Below, piece after piece: positions 34,901 through 44,853 of a stretch of 64,000 bases of DNA; positions within the stretch are counted from its first letter, which is position 1; every line of letters begins with the position of its first letter. Origin of the DNA: Piper betle. Taxonomy: Eukaryota > Streptophyta > Magnoliopsida > Piperales > Piperaceae. Location of the stretch: assembly GCA_033002965.1 (NCBI GenBank), contig JAURVB010012325.1, positions 47,501-111,500 of the forward strand, in the 5' to 3' direction. The translations under genes and the position numbers were made by a program. The notes below the pieces were generated by a model. The model was not told where the DNA came from and did no database searches. It saw only the letters and a program-made list of their open reading frames with translations.

Positions 34901-35672
34901 CATGGCCTGCTTGCCGAACATGGTGGTCATGGCTCCATCAGATGAGGCAGAGCTATTCCACATGGTGGCCACTGCTGCCGCCATAGATGATCGACCATCT
35001 TGCTTCAGATACCCAAGAGGGAATGGCATTGGTTTCGAACTCCCTCCTGGAAACAAAGGAATTCCATTAGAGGTAACCTTTAATTCTTTAGCAACCTTTT
35101 CCTGCTCAATGCTTTGCCATCAACTAAAAGCTTGTGATTTCCAACAGGTAGGGAGAGGCCGGATATTGATCGAAGGCGAAAGAGTAGCTCTCTTAGGCTA
35201 CGGATCAGCAGTACAGAGCTGTTTGGCGGCTGCTGCTTTAATCAAACACCATGATTTGCAAGTGACAATAGCTGATGCTCGTTTCTGCAAGCCCTTAGAC
35301 CAAGCTCTGATCCGGGCACTCGCAAAATCGCATGAAGTCTTGATCACAGTGGAAGAAGGATCTGTTGGAGGGTTTGGATCCCATGTTGCCCAATTCATGG
35401 CTCTTGATGGCCTGCTTGATGGTACTACAAGGGTAAGTTCATACTTCATAAAAACTTGTAATGCAGGATAAAACTTGTTTGACATATCGATCTCAATAAT
35501 GATCCTATGAATGTCTATGCAGTGGAGGCCACTCGTTCTTCCGGATAGGTACATTGAACATGGATCTCCTGCTGATCAGCTGGTTGATGCTGGCTTGACA
35601 CCATCCCATATAGCTGCAACTGTGTTAACCATCTTGGGGAAAGCCAGAGAAGCTCTTGAAATCATGTCATGA
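25904..35672 (+). CDS. DXS: 1-deoxy-D-xylulose-5-phosphate synthase, DXS2-like, frameshifted
   Basis: DXS condenses pyruvate and glyceraldehyde 3-phosphate with TPP, the first step of the plastid MEP isoprenoid pathway. Exons: 25904-26041, 26701-26826, 26910-27074, 27176-27326, 27452-27723, 34009-34281, 34390-34697, 34791-35072, 35148-35432, 35523-35672. Exon 1 is a Ser/Lys-containing, poorly conserved transit peptide. The mature part starts near [20 protein letters not shown], which resembles class 2 enzymes. Seen next are the TPP/Mg site [18 protein letters not shown] (about 213-230), the catalytic-Glu region [15 protein letters not shown] and the C-terminal transketolase domain, to a normal end. 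Coding length is 2150 nt, one short of 717 codons: in exon 6 the T-run at 34103-34106 has four Ts where the family frame needs five, so TAG at 34129 stops translation. Either a null allele or an assembly indel. Intron 5 carries a copia element; the intron after 34697 appears to use a GC donor (CAG|GCATGT), though a GT six bases on would add two residues in frame. Confidence 0.93.
27764..28278 (-). repeat. Copia 3' LTR
   Basis: This is the 3' LTR in the orientation of the element; it matches 33398-33915 with about 96% identity by eye. It has TG...CA ends and abuts the TTGTC target duplication. Confidence 0.95.
28279..28291 (-). other. Copia polypurine tract
   Basis: Read on the minus strand, the bases next to the 3' LTR are purine-rich (CCAAGTGGAGAT), the usual plus-strand priming site position and composition for plant copia elements. 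Confidence 0.75.
28793..30683 (-). pseudogene. Copia reverse transcriptase and RNase H, broken
   Basis: Minus-strand frames encode the copia RT with [25 protein letters not shown] and the catalytic YVDDILLAS motif (30195-29308), then RNase H with SDSDFGG (29298-28987) and [16 protein letters not shown] sequence to 28793. Breaks are seen between 30156 and 30195 (frame change), at about 29300 (stop) and in the 28990-29050 overlap (frame change). A Pro/Gln-rich linker to integrase occupies 30200-30480. Confidence 0.92.
30649..31903 (-). pseudogene. Copia protease and integrase, broken
   Basis: From right to left: a protease with [12 protein letters not shown] near 31760 (the usual DSGAT-type site, with Asp where Ala/Ser is common), the GAG-pre-integrase HHCC start [11 protein letters not shown] near 31310, its Cys pair CIECIKGK near 31240, and the integrase core with [16 protein letters not shown] and [11 protein letters not shown] (30649-31200). 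Frame breaks occur near 31620 and 31300. Confidence 0.9.
31867..32598 (-). pseudogene. Copia gag, broken
   Basis: Two ORF pieces (32598-32284 and 32223-31867) show the copia gag UBN2-like pattern, including [18 protein letters not shown] and [16 protein letters not shown]. The zinc knuckle remnant [11 protein letters not shown] lies at about 31860-31890 in a shifted frame and lacks the first cysteine. Confidence 0.8.
33384..33395 (-). other. Copia primer-binding site (initiator tRNA-Met)
   Basis: Minus strand TGGTATCAGAGC, two bases from the 5' LTR, is the standard complement of the 3' end of plant initiator methionine tRNA used by copia elements. Confidence 0.95.
33398..33915 (-). repeat. 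Copia 5' LTR
   Basis: This is the 5' LTR in the orientation of the element, 518 bp, ending at the right-hand TTGTC duplication. The element promoter should lie here and would read antisense to DXS; no specific TATA is asserted. Confidence 0.95.
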
Positions 35673-36505
35673 TAAGTGCACATACCTCAAACACCGGAAC
35701 AAGGAATTTGCAGTTAACATCTGCAAAGATGCAATCCATTTGACTATAGAGAAGGTTACTTGAATTCACCATTGAAATATAAACTATTAAGTAATATAAT
35801 TCAATATGAATATGGGTAGGATATATTGCTAATTGGTTTGGTTATCATTTTTTCTTGTACGTCAATATGTTTATTACTAAATTATCTAAAATGCAAATAT
35901 TCTTTGGCTTTGTTTAATTTCTTAGCCATTGTTACGCCTTCATTTGTATTTCTTTATACGACTTAGTTCGGCCAAAAACTGCTACTACTCTGTAAATCAA
36001 ATTATATATTTTGCACCCGACCTAAAACATAAAAGATAAAAAGATATTTTTATTAGACATAAAAGATAAAAAAGATATATTTATTAGATTTATAATTTAA
36101 ACTCACGTACAGATTTAAAATATTATTTATATTATTAATTTATTTTAACGATCAATTATATAAATTAGAACAATGTACATCCGATGGAGGTGAACTCAAC
36201 CAACCAACTTATATTTCAAGCGGATCAAATCCAAATTAATCCTATCCCTCCCTGGTGAAATGGTAGATCCATGAGTCAAGCTATGGTTTTAAATATAATA
36301 TCGTATTTGCCAGTTTAAACCATCAATACATCATACCCTCTTCAAATTCAGTACGATTAAAGATTTTACTTTATTTTAATTTGTATCCATTCTTTAATTG
36401 GGTATTTTCTCAAAATTCAATTTCTTTGTTGAAAACCTTGGTTTTTTTAACTCGTATTTATTTGAATATTGATAACAAAAAAAATTTTAATGCTTAATTA
36501 AATAT

Positions 36506-36541
<36 letters not shown>

Positions 36542-36550
36542 TATTTATGA
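35673..36550. other. DXS 3' flank and AT-rich spacer
   Basis: No gene found. The likely DXS 3' UTR covers the first ~150 bases. A short direct repeat with AACATAAAAGATAAAAA occurs at 36027-36080. The stretch ends in (TA)n at 36506-36545, which abuts the inverted-end element. Confidence 0.7.
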
Positions 36551-36850
36551 GGATAAATTTGTTGTGTTGGAGCACAGGGCTGTGCTTGAGTTTTTTTACA
36601 ACCCTTAGATTTTATTCGACGGCTGGGGTGGCTCTGTTTTGATCGGGTGTTTTTTTCTTTGCCCCACCGTCCAGTCCGCCATCGCTAGTGGAGTCCTCCT
36701 CGGCCTCATCGAGGGTGCCGACATCATGCTCCAGCTCTCGTCCCTGCCGGGGAGCTCATGCCAGCCCGCAGAGGGGCGAGAGAGGAGATATTGGAGAGCT
36801 TTCATTCTCCCAATCCACCTCCCATGCCAGACCGCCTGATTATAAGTAAG

Positions 36851-38398
36851 CCAAAGGTGGTACCTTGGGTAGGCTAAATTCGATTTTGGGACCAAATTTG
36901 GTGTGGTTATCGGGCGATGTTCATGGCATTTGTTTTTGTTCATGGCATTTGATTTATGGATGGACAAATGCATAGCATTGAGAATATTAGATGACTGTGA
37001 TTAGGTAGATTTGAGGTATAATATGTTACAAACAAAATTTAAGAAATGGGAGATGATTTGTTGTTGTGAATGTTAAACAATTCAATTTTTTCCGCCTCTA
37101 GTGAGCATGATTTCAATATCGGATTGAGCTTTTCCTATTTGGTGTTTTCACATCTTCGTTAGAATGATTAGGCATTTATAATAACTATTTACAGTAGCAA
37201 GTTTTTGTTCATGTGGAGAATTTTAGTTTTGAGAAGAAGAGAGTTCATAATGAATTGTCTAAGGAATGTTTTTATCCTCAATAATGTTAGTATGTGCAGA
37301 AAGGTTGATATAAAAACCGACGGATGCATAGCAGCATTAACTGAGTGGGTATATTTGAGGTGTAATGGTTGTTGCAAAGAATTCAAGAATTTGGTGGTAT
37401 TTGACAAAGGTTATTATTGCTCATGCACTATCTGCATTTGACAAAGTTATGAAGCAAGTATAGATTATTCAATTTCATTGTGTAGATGACCAAGGAAAAA
37501 GTTGCTGATACAGTTCAATTCTATGAATCATGTCAGTGTTTGCTGTCTGTTCTCTATCTGCTTCTCTATCAGTGATATATCTAAAAGATTGAGACTTCTT
37601 TTTCTTAAAAAGATTCAGAGTTCTTATGAAGCTGTCCATGTAGTAGCTAGATTGCATTAAGTTTTAGTAACGTACACAATGAATTTGTCATTCAAATACT
37701 ATATACAACTGAAAATCAATGGAATACACCTTTTGTTTACAAGTTTGCTACATAGAAAGTGTGGTATCCTCTGCTTTTCTTCACTAGTTGATTAGGTTTA
37801 AAAAATTGGTTGGTTTCAATTGTTGTAGTCAGGCCTAATCTTTTATCTATTTCAGCTTTTGTTGTGGTAAGATTGTAGTGTATTACATCAGAACTCTGCT
37901 CTTGTGCTAGCATAAATTACAGGCGGAACTGAGAGACCTTCAAGCAGTTGATAAAAGAAGTTTATGTTGTAGTTAAGTTGTCTTGAATTAATGATTGGTA
38001 TCGCCAGCTTATATTTTTCAATGACTAAATATTGTGGATCATATTCAATGGATCATATTCAATGGAACAACTTTCAATGGATCATATTCTTGGGACAACC
38101 TTCAGTATGCAACTGAAAGGGATCACGTACTACTATTTGGAGAATATGATCCATTGAAGTTGTAATTTGTTTCTCAATAGACTCGTTACTTGTTTCTACT
38201 CTCAATGAAAATGAATTCCCAATTGCATCAAGCTGTTCAACCAAAAATTTTAAAAGTGGTAATGCAAAATAATATCGTTCATCTAAACTTGTTCCCTAAT
38301 CTTGCAATTGGATAGTCATATTCCGAAATCTCCATATTTACAATGGGGTAAGTGGACTTCTAGAGGAATAAATGAGGTTGGTATCCTTTGTAAAACCT
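36851..38398. other. Unassigned stretch with possible zinc-ribbon fragment
   Basis: No complete gene. At about 37302-37440 (+) a short reading frame has EWVYLRCNGCCKEFK followed by YYCSCTIC, a CxxC...CxxC spacing reminiscent of RPA-type zinc ribbons, but without further support; confidence in that is about 0.2. A splice-like CAG followed by an open stretch occurs near 37922. An inverted repeat lies at 38067-38163. Confidence 0.3.
38067..38163. other. Long hairpin, 23-bp stem with one bulge
   Basis: The arm 38067-38090 (ACAACTTTCAATGGATCATA...) pairs with 38141-38163 along 23 bp with a single bulged T and a 50-base loop. The ATGGATCATATTC word is also directly repeated at 38037-38075. It could fold as a small-RNA precursor, or be a repeat relic. 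Confidence 0.6.
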
Positions 38399-41221
38399 GT
38401 GACTCGAGTCAGGGTTTTACGTTACCGAACCAGTCGGTTCGACCGTTGGTTCGAGTCGAGTCAGTTTCATGAACCGCGTGCTGAGCCGAGGCCAGCCGTG
38501 AGTTATGAGCGATGAGAGTCAGGTGTACCTGAATATATGATGATAACGTCGAGAAGATGGTGAGAAATGAGTTATCAGAATATATGAAAGTATGCAGTAT
38601 CTTTTTTCTTTTTATATGTTTGATCGAAGAAATAGTTTTAGGCCGAATAACGCGTTAGGACGCGTTGGATTATATTTGGGTGGGTTATTAGTTATAGAGC
38701 ATGTCATTTGGATGTTGTTGTGTTTGTTTTATTTTATGGAATTTTTCCATATTTTTCAAGATTTTTTTTAGAATTTATTACGAACTAGTTATTATTTTGA
38801 CTCGAGTAGGAATCGAGTCAATACTTAATTACGAAACTGCCATTGAGGGTATTTTTCTCCCTCCCGACCCTTCTTCACCCCAAACCCTCACCGCCACTCG
38901 CTGCTGCGTCGCCGCCGCCGACATCGTACAGCCGCCGATCAACGCCGCCCCGCCCCGCCGTGCAGTCGCCGTGCCGCCACGACCCACCCCGGCCACCGTC
39001 TCGCCGCCACGACGCCGGAATCGCCCCACAAGCCGCGACGCGCTCCCTCGACTGATTCGCCGCCGTCTGGGCCGCGCCGTCGCCGCTGTGACCCCGACGA
39101 CCACCCCTCGCCGTCGCCGACATTTCCCCCACCATCCCGACCGCCGTCGAGGCCGGCCGCAGCCCCGATCGGAGCACACCGCCGCCGCCGCCCATTTTCG
39201 ACGCCGCCGCCGACGGCCATCGCCGCCCCGGCTGCTTTGTTTGACACCGCCATTGGACCAAGCTCGTCGAGCTGGTGCCGATAGACCCCCTGATTGCCCC
39301 GTCCCGAATCATTGCCGGAAAACCGCCGGAAACCGCCGACACTCGCCGGAAAACCGCCGGAACCGCCGGAAAATTGGATTCGTGGGAAATTCGCCGGATC
39401 ATCCGCCGAACGCACCTGGTCCAATCTGATCGGACTTCGGACGCCGCTAGGTGCCGAATTCGAGTTTCGAGCCACGAAACGGAAACCCTAGCCGTCGCCG
39501 ATTTTCGACGACGCGAGGTATAATTTATTTTAATTTAATTATTTAAAAATATTGATTATTAGAATTGCATGCCAGGATTTGTGTGTGTGTTATAAATATA
39601 TATTTAAATGTAGGTTTGATTAAGAATAGAAATATGAAATTGTTTGGTTGAGTGGTGTTAAAAATGGAGGCTAAGAAACAAATTAGGGTAACTAGGTAAT
39701 GATCATGATCTAATGCAAATTAGCCTAAGTAGGCTTGCTAGAATTGATATAGGTTGATGTGTGTTGACTGATGCGCGATTGTGTTGATTGTGTGTGCATG
39801 CTATAGGATGTGTGATTCATCATGCGGGCGTTAGTTTTTAGCTTGATTGTGTAGGTACGGTGTAGGAGCTCGCCGCCTAGGCGCGTGGACCCGTTTGGAG
39901 CTTCTACCAGGTCCGTTTAGGACTCGTTCTCTGATTTACGCTATTCTATTGTGTATTTGGTTTATCATGTGCAGGACGAGTTAAGTGGCGTTTTATCGGA
40001 TCCCACTTAACTCGGGCCATTTAGCCAACGATTCTTCGGATTAATAACCCTCGAGGATGAGATCCCTCGAGTTTGTTTTCGAACTTCAGATCCAGCTCAC
40101 GTTGCCTTCGGGCCTATTGTATAAATCCCAACCCAGACCTTTATATATGTATAGTTTTCGCGTTTTCAGTGAGAGATTGAATGAGGGAAATCCGACTACC
40201 GTGCTACGCGAGCGGGCACGTGTGTGTCGATAGTGGGCTCTGGAATGGTGTGCGGGCCGTTTCATTCCCGAGGGATCCTGACAACTCCACCTTTGAGTTC
40301 CTCAAACCCGGAGAAGTGTGGAGGTTCACGGGTACTGCATTGCAGCGCATGTCTAGACTTGTGGTTTCAAAGGGTACTGAAGGCGACTGCCTGAGAGTAC
40401 TCGGCCTTCGTGCTCAAGGCCAGGAGTAATATGGAAGGTGCAGAGGGCGGAAAGGAATGAGATTTGATGCGAGAAGCAATAGAGAAATGGCCGAGGCATG
40501 AGAATGTGAAAGATAGGGGGACGCTGTCGACCCGAGGGCGACGGCTCCCGTATGTGCCCTGATGAGAGTTCTTGAGGAAGTATATGGTTTTGATTCAACA
40601 GGAGAGTTTGCTCTCCTGTGCCAGATTGATATTAGTTATTTTCCGGGCCGGTAACACTCGTTACTGACGGTTTTTCTATATATATGTAGGTGAGGAATGC
40701 GAGCGATGAAAGCTGTCGGGACTGCGGAGGAGCAGCACGGAACCGCGCACACATGTACCTGCCGCGTGTAATCGTATAATGATGGTGTGTTATTGCTATG
40801 TAAATGATAATTTTGATGTGTTTGCTTGAGTGAATTACTTGTTATGAAACGAACTGATAAATATGAATGAGTAGGGAGCCTTGGAGTTCAGACTCGGCTC
40901 AGGTAAAAACGAATGAGATAATGATTGAATGTCATGGTAGATTATTATGTGTTACCGTATTTTCATAAAATAGTATATATTTTCTTTTGGTTTCTCATTT
41001 ATTATTTTGTCTTGTCTTTGCTTGCACGTCATGGCATGCATGTAGGACTCCGTTAGAATCCAACTGCATCCCATCCATGCATTTCATGTTTGCATCTCCA
41101 TCTTGAGACACCGAGGGCAGATCCGGGTCGGCTTAACCGAACCCAGTAGATTAGCGAACGGTTCGGTCGCCGGTGACATTTCCGGGTCGGTTCACGGGTG
41201 AGCCGAAACAGGGGTGTTACA
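38399..41221 (+). mobile_element. LTR-like element B (candidate solo LTR, 2.8 kb)
   Basis: Starts TGTAAAACCTG and ends GGGGTGTTACA. Flanking pentamers TCCTT (38394-38398) and TCCTC (41222-41226) agree at 4 of 5 positions, consistent with an aged target duplication. Its sequence parallels element A (12507-15442) from end to end, including TTCATTCCCGAGGGATCCTG near 40260 and GTGCTCAAGGCCAGGAG near 40411. The GC-rich part (38860-39490) yields long ORFs in several frames on both strands, rich in Arg/Pro/Ala, that look compositional. No retroviral-type domains. Confidence 0.7.
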
Positions 41222-41394
41222 TCCTCACTTCGGTTTGAATAACAATATCTAACTTTAATTGTCCAACGATATAGCACATATTGACTTCAAATTTTACAGA
41301 GTTGTTTCTTATGAAAAATTTTCAAAATGTGCATACACAAAATTCCTTCACTTTCAAATTTCTTGCAATAACATGTTTTTTAGTAGCATCATCA

Positions 41395-41670
41395 TGTGGA
41401 AACACTTCATATTTTGTTATTGAACTCTCCTCGCCAATTTTCTTGCAAATGCATCTTTGGCTCCTTTTCAATTAATCTTTAAAAATTTCAAAAGAGCAGG
41501 TGGCAAAACAGGGGTGGAAAATGCGTCCTTGGCTCCTTTTCTTGCAAATGCATCCTTGGCTCCTTTGCCAATATTCTGTGATTGAACTCTCCTTGCTTAA
41601 CTCACTCTCGAGGTCGCTAGCGGGCGTCAAAACAGGGGTGGAAAAACAGAGTCGCCGTCAAAACAGGGCA
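41395..41670. repeat. Short interspersed tandem words
   Basis: The words CTTGCAAATGCATC and TTGGCTCCTTTTC, GTTATTGAACTCTCC, and AAAACAGGGGTGGAAAA each occur two or three times in this 280-bp stretch, a decayed local duplication. Not coding. Confidence 0.6.
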
Positions 41671-41679
41671 GGGGTAATT

Positions 41680-42110
41680 TTGTAATAAAAACTTGACTCA
41701 CTCCCAAATCGAGTCAATATTAAAAAATATATCCCAAAAATATAATAAATATAATAAAATACCATAAAGTAAAATTATCTAGTTCTAATTGATTATTTTA
41801 TTTTATGGTATTTTAATTTATTTTTTCGTATTTTTGAGATTTATTTCGTAATATTGACATGAGTTGGAAAAGAAATGAGTAGGGGTAGTTTTGTAATAAA
41901 AACTTGACTTAAGTCCTGACTCGTGTCAATATTGGGAAATAGATCTCAAAAAATATGAAAGAAATATATTAAAATACCATAAAATAAAATAATCAATTAA
42001 AACTCGATTATTTTATTTTATGATATTTTATTATATTTTTTATATTTTTCAGGATATATTTTGTAATATTGACTTATGTCGGGAGTGAGTCAAGTTTTTA
42101 TTACGAAATT
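41680..42110. repeat. Two tandem ~200-bp palindromes
   Basis: Palindrome 1 spans about 41682-41865 and palindrome 2 about 41886-42105. Each has an arm with AATAAAAACTTGACT, GTCAATATT, AAAATACCATAAA and its inverted counterpart TTTTATGGTATTTT...AATATTGAC. The arms are AT-rich and also resemble the 38730-38850 part of element B (a TTTTATGG...ACTCGAGT block). The result is an arm order A-A'-A-A'. The right edge continues into a GC-rich stretch (42110-42560) that resembles the one following this block in element B. Confidence 0.7.
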
Positions 42111-42670
42111 ACCATCGAGTCATTTCCCCCTCGACGATCGTCCCCTCATCTGTTTTTGCCGCTCCACCCCGACCGCTGGCAACCGCCAGTGATCAGCGAC
42201 CCCCGCCCGCCGTCACCTACACCACCACCAGCCAGCGTCGCCATCGCCGCCCCTCTTTCCCTTCTTTCTCTTCCCCTTACCCTGTTTGCCGCCCCTACTC
42301 TATTTTGTGGAGCACTACTAGCCTCCCCTGGCGACGAAGAAGCCTTGGCGTCCTCGACTAGAGCGACAAGCTTGGCCTCAACCCCAGGAGGGTACATAGG
42401 TGAGCACAATGGGGGAGGCGGCTGGCATGAGCTCCTATGTGGGGGCAGGGGGACGAAGCGCTAGAGCATGATGTCGGCGCCATCGATGAGGCAGAGGAGG
42501 ACTCCGTCGGCGATAGTAGACTGGACAGTGGGGCGGAGAAAATAACACCCGATCGAAACAGAGCCATATTTGGGTGGGATTTATATCCTAGCCGTCGGAT
42601 AAAATCTAAGGGCCGTAAAAAAACTTAAGCACAGCCACGGTGGTTGTACTCCAAAACAGCAAACTTATCC

Positions 42671-44280
42671 TATATATATATATATATATATATTAACATC
42701 TAGTTGAACCCATCTAACCAAATTTCATCTTGCAAACTATAAATCTGGGTAATCGATATATATTTAAAACATAAGGTCAGACCATTAAATGTAAGAGGTC
42801 TAAACCCGTTTGATTATCTCGGCAACGAATTGTCATACAGTTGCCATGTTAGTAGACTTCAAGGAAGAAGAAAAGCTCAAAAAACCAGCAACCACCACCT
42901 AAAGTCTTGGCTGCTGTGAATCTTCTCCATGCCTTTTCCTATCCCAACAATGCTAAACCTAACTTGATGGACTCTAATAAAACCTTGGAAAAGATGAACA
43001 AATCAAGAATCAAGATTCTTCTCTGGATAATCCCATGTTCACAAGTCTGTCAACTTCCCAATTTCCAAAGCTAGACCAGCTTGCATGGCAGAAAACAACC
43101 ACCCAATACCCAAAAACTTATGAACACGTACCTCCAAACTCAGGCATGTGCATCATCGCCGGAAAAACCTCACCATCACCCAAGCAACCAACTCAATCAA
43201 AACAAACAAAAGTCCATGTTTTGAATCCATAATGTCAGGGGGATAAGGATCACATCCTGAAAAACAGCTTTTCAGCCACCTTAACTCCGCCCATGTTTAT
43301 GCCTTGCTGGTCCTAATACCAGGTAAAAAGGAGTAAGCTTTAGGAAGGGCATCCTATCATTTGAATTTTTGTCATTTGGAATCACTACGTAAACCTTAAT
43401 GATTCTAGATCCCACTCATTGGATGTCAGGTAGAAGATAAAAAAGTAGTAGTTTTTCGACAATCTTTTACCCCAGAGTATTAGATAAATTGATGAAAAAT
43501 TATTAAAAGATTTTCATATAAATGATGACAAATATATAAGAGTGATACTTTATAAATCTTTTAAGTACCACTTTAGCATATAATTATTTTAGTTTAGATA
43601 CAATATTACCTATAAATTGAGATATATTAATTTTAAAATAAAGCTTTATTGTCAAAGGAAAGACCCAAAAAGGATGGAATTTTGTTAATTTGTGCACAAC
43701 TCAAACTTGAATTAATTTAAATATTAATGAAATCAGGTCAAGACTAAAAGCAAGCCAGACAGACAAACTTCACCTGCATAAAACGGCTTGAGTTACTGGA
43801 TGGCCTCACTGCCCCACAAAATACTAATTAAAATTTTAAAAAATGCAGGGTATGTCAATTTTTTTTTAAACAAAAAAATTTCATTTGTTCATCAAAACCA
43901 AATTTGTTTTGCATTACAAGGCTCCACTTTGCACAAATTCAAGCAAAACAAGCAAATATTCAATTAAGAACTTTTCTACAATTTGTTATTGAAATGTGGA
44001 TGAGAAAAATCATTATATTTATAGCTTGATTATAAGTAGGAGGTTAATAATATTTTTTAGTGATAAAATTGATAATCATAATAAATTTTGGGCAGTTATA
44101 ATATGTTAAAATTAGTTAGCAGTTACATGAAAAGTTAGAATTGCTTATCTATTACCCGTAAAAATAACTACCCAAAATTATTAGGATTTTTATCAATAAT
44201 TTATTAAAAATTCTAATATTTTTATTTTTTAATCTTTTTTTTAGGAAAGAAAATTCCAAATTAAATTAAATGCATTTATA
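42671..44280. other. Spacer upstream of lipase gene
   Basis: A (TA)n tract occupies 42672-42694. 42840-43240 has balanced composition and a 65-codon open frame (43035-43232) that I could not assign to any family. 43330-44280 is AT-rich with no gene seen. A TATA-like TTTATAAAATG lies at 44275, upstream of the lipase leader. Confidence 0.4.
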
Positions 44281-44394
44281 AAATGATCCACGAAGTTAGG
44301 TGGATAAAGCGTATCTATATATATACAACATGCAATCTCCAACACAACCAACTCTTAGTATTTCCCTGCGTATGCCACTCTCCATACGCCTCCC

Positions 44395-44490
44395 TTCCAC
44401 TACCACCACCACCACCACGACCGACCCTCGCCGGAAACTGCCGCCACCAACACCGCCTCCGCCGCCTCCGGACTGGTAGAGCCGCCCCTC
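44395..44490. repeat. ACC/CCG-rich low-complexity leader
   Basis: (ACC)n followed by CCGCC-rich sequence in the probable 5' leader of the lipase gene. ORFs on both strands here are compositional. Confidence 0.6.
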
Positions 44491-44853
44491 CCTCTCCACC
44501 AGTTGAGTCCCCCCAACAATGGAACGGATGGAAGGGAAGCAGCCAGCACTTGATCAGAGGACACCAGCTCTTGCTTATCGGCCATGGACGGTGAGCATCC
44601 GCCCGCAACCAGTGGACGCCACCTCATCTCTCTGAGACTCCCAAGCAACCAGAAAATACGACCCTTTCCATCTTTCCCACCTCTTCCTAGCTTTCCCAGC
44701 TCTTGCCGCTCAAATCCGTTGAGCAGAGGAGAAATGGCGGGAGCCATGGAACGGCAATGGCGTCCGTTTTGCAGTATCAGGTGAGCACCAGAGCAGCGTC
44801 AACAACCTAAATGTGACTGCTTTTTGGCGGTTTTGCAATCGGAGGTGGAGGAG

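Larger units (their letters stand above)
36551..42670. mobile_element. ~6.1-kb interval with inverted ends, flanked by (TA)n
   Basis: The first ~80 bases, GGATAAATTTG...GGAGCACAG...CTGTGCTTGAG, then a T-run and CCTTAGATTTTATTCGACGGC, reappear inverted at 42583-42670. Similarity continues inward to a shared ATCATGCTC and GGAGCTCATGCCAGCC (36724 and 36750 on the left; near 42465 and 42425 on the right). Both outer edges touch (TA)n tracts. Inside are an unassigned stretch with a hairpin (36850-38398), LTR-like element B (38399-41221), short repeats and two large palindromes (41680-42110). Either one large element with long inverted repeats that took later insertions, or two related small elements in opposite orientation; I cannot tell which. 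Confidence 0.5.

Noticed and set aside
37205..37441. Complete zinc-finger gene
   Set aside because: Only a CxxC...CxxC pattern in 78 codons, without a recognisable fold, start context or flanking exons; kept as a note in the region entry.
38701..39523. Long overlapping ORFs, up to 242 codons, on both strands
   Set aside because: They lie in the GC-rich block of LTR-like element B, are dominated by Arg/Pro/Ala, exist in several frames at once, and the matching block of element A does not preserve the frame.
44283..44850. Several upstream ORFs before the lipase start
   Set aside because: They sit in the low-complexity leader, in different frames, and homologues begin at MVRLW-like residues at 44854.
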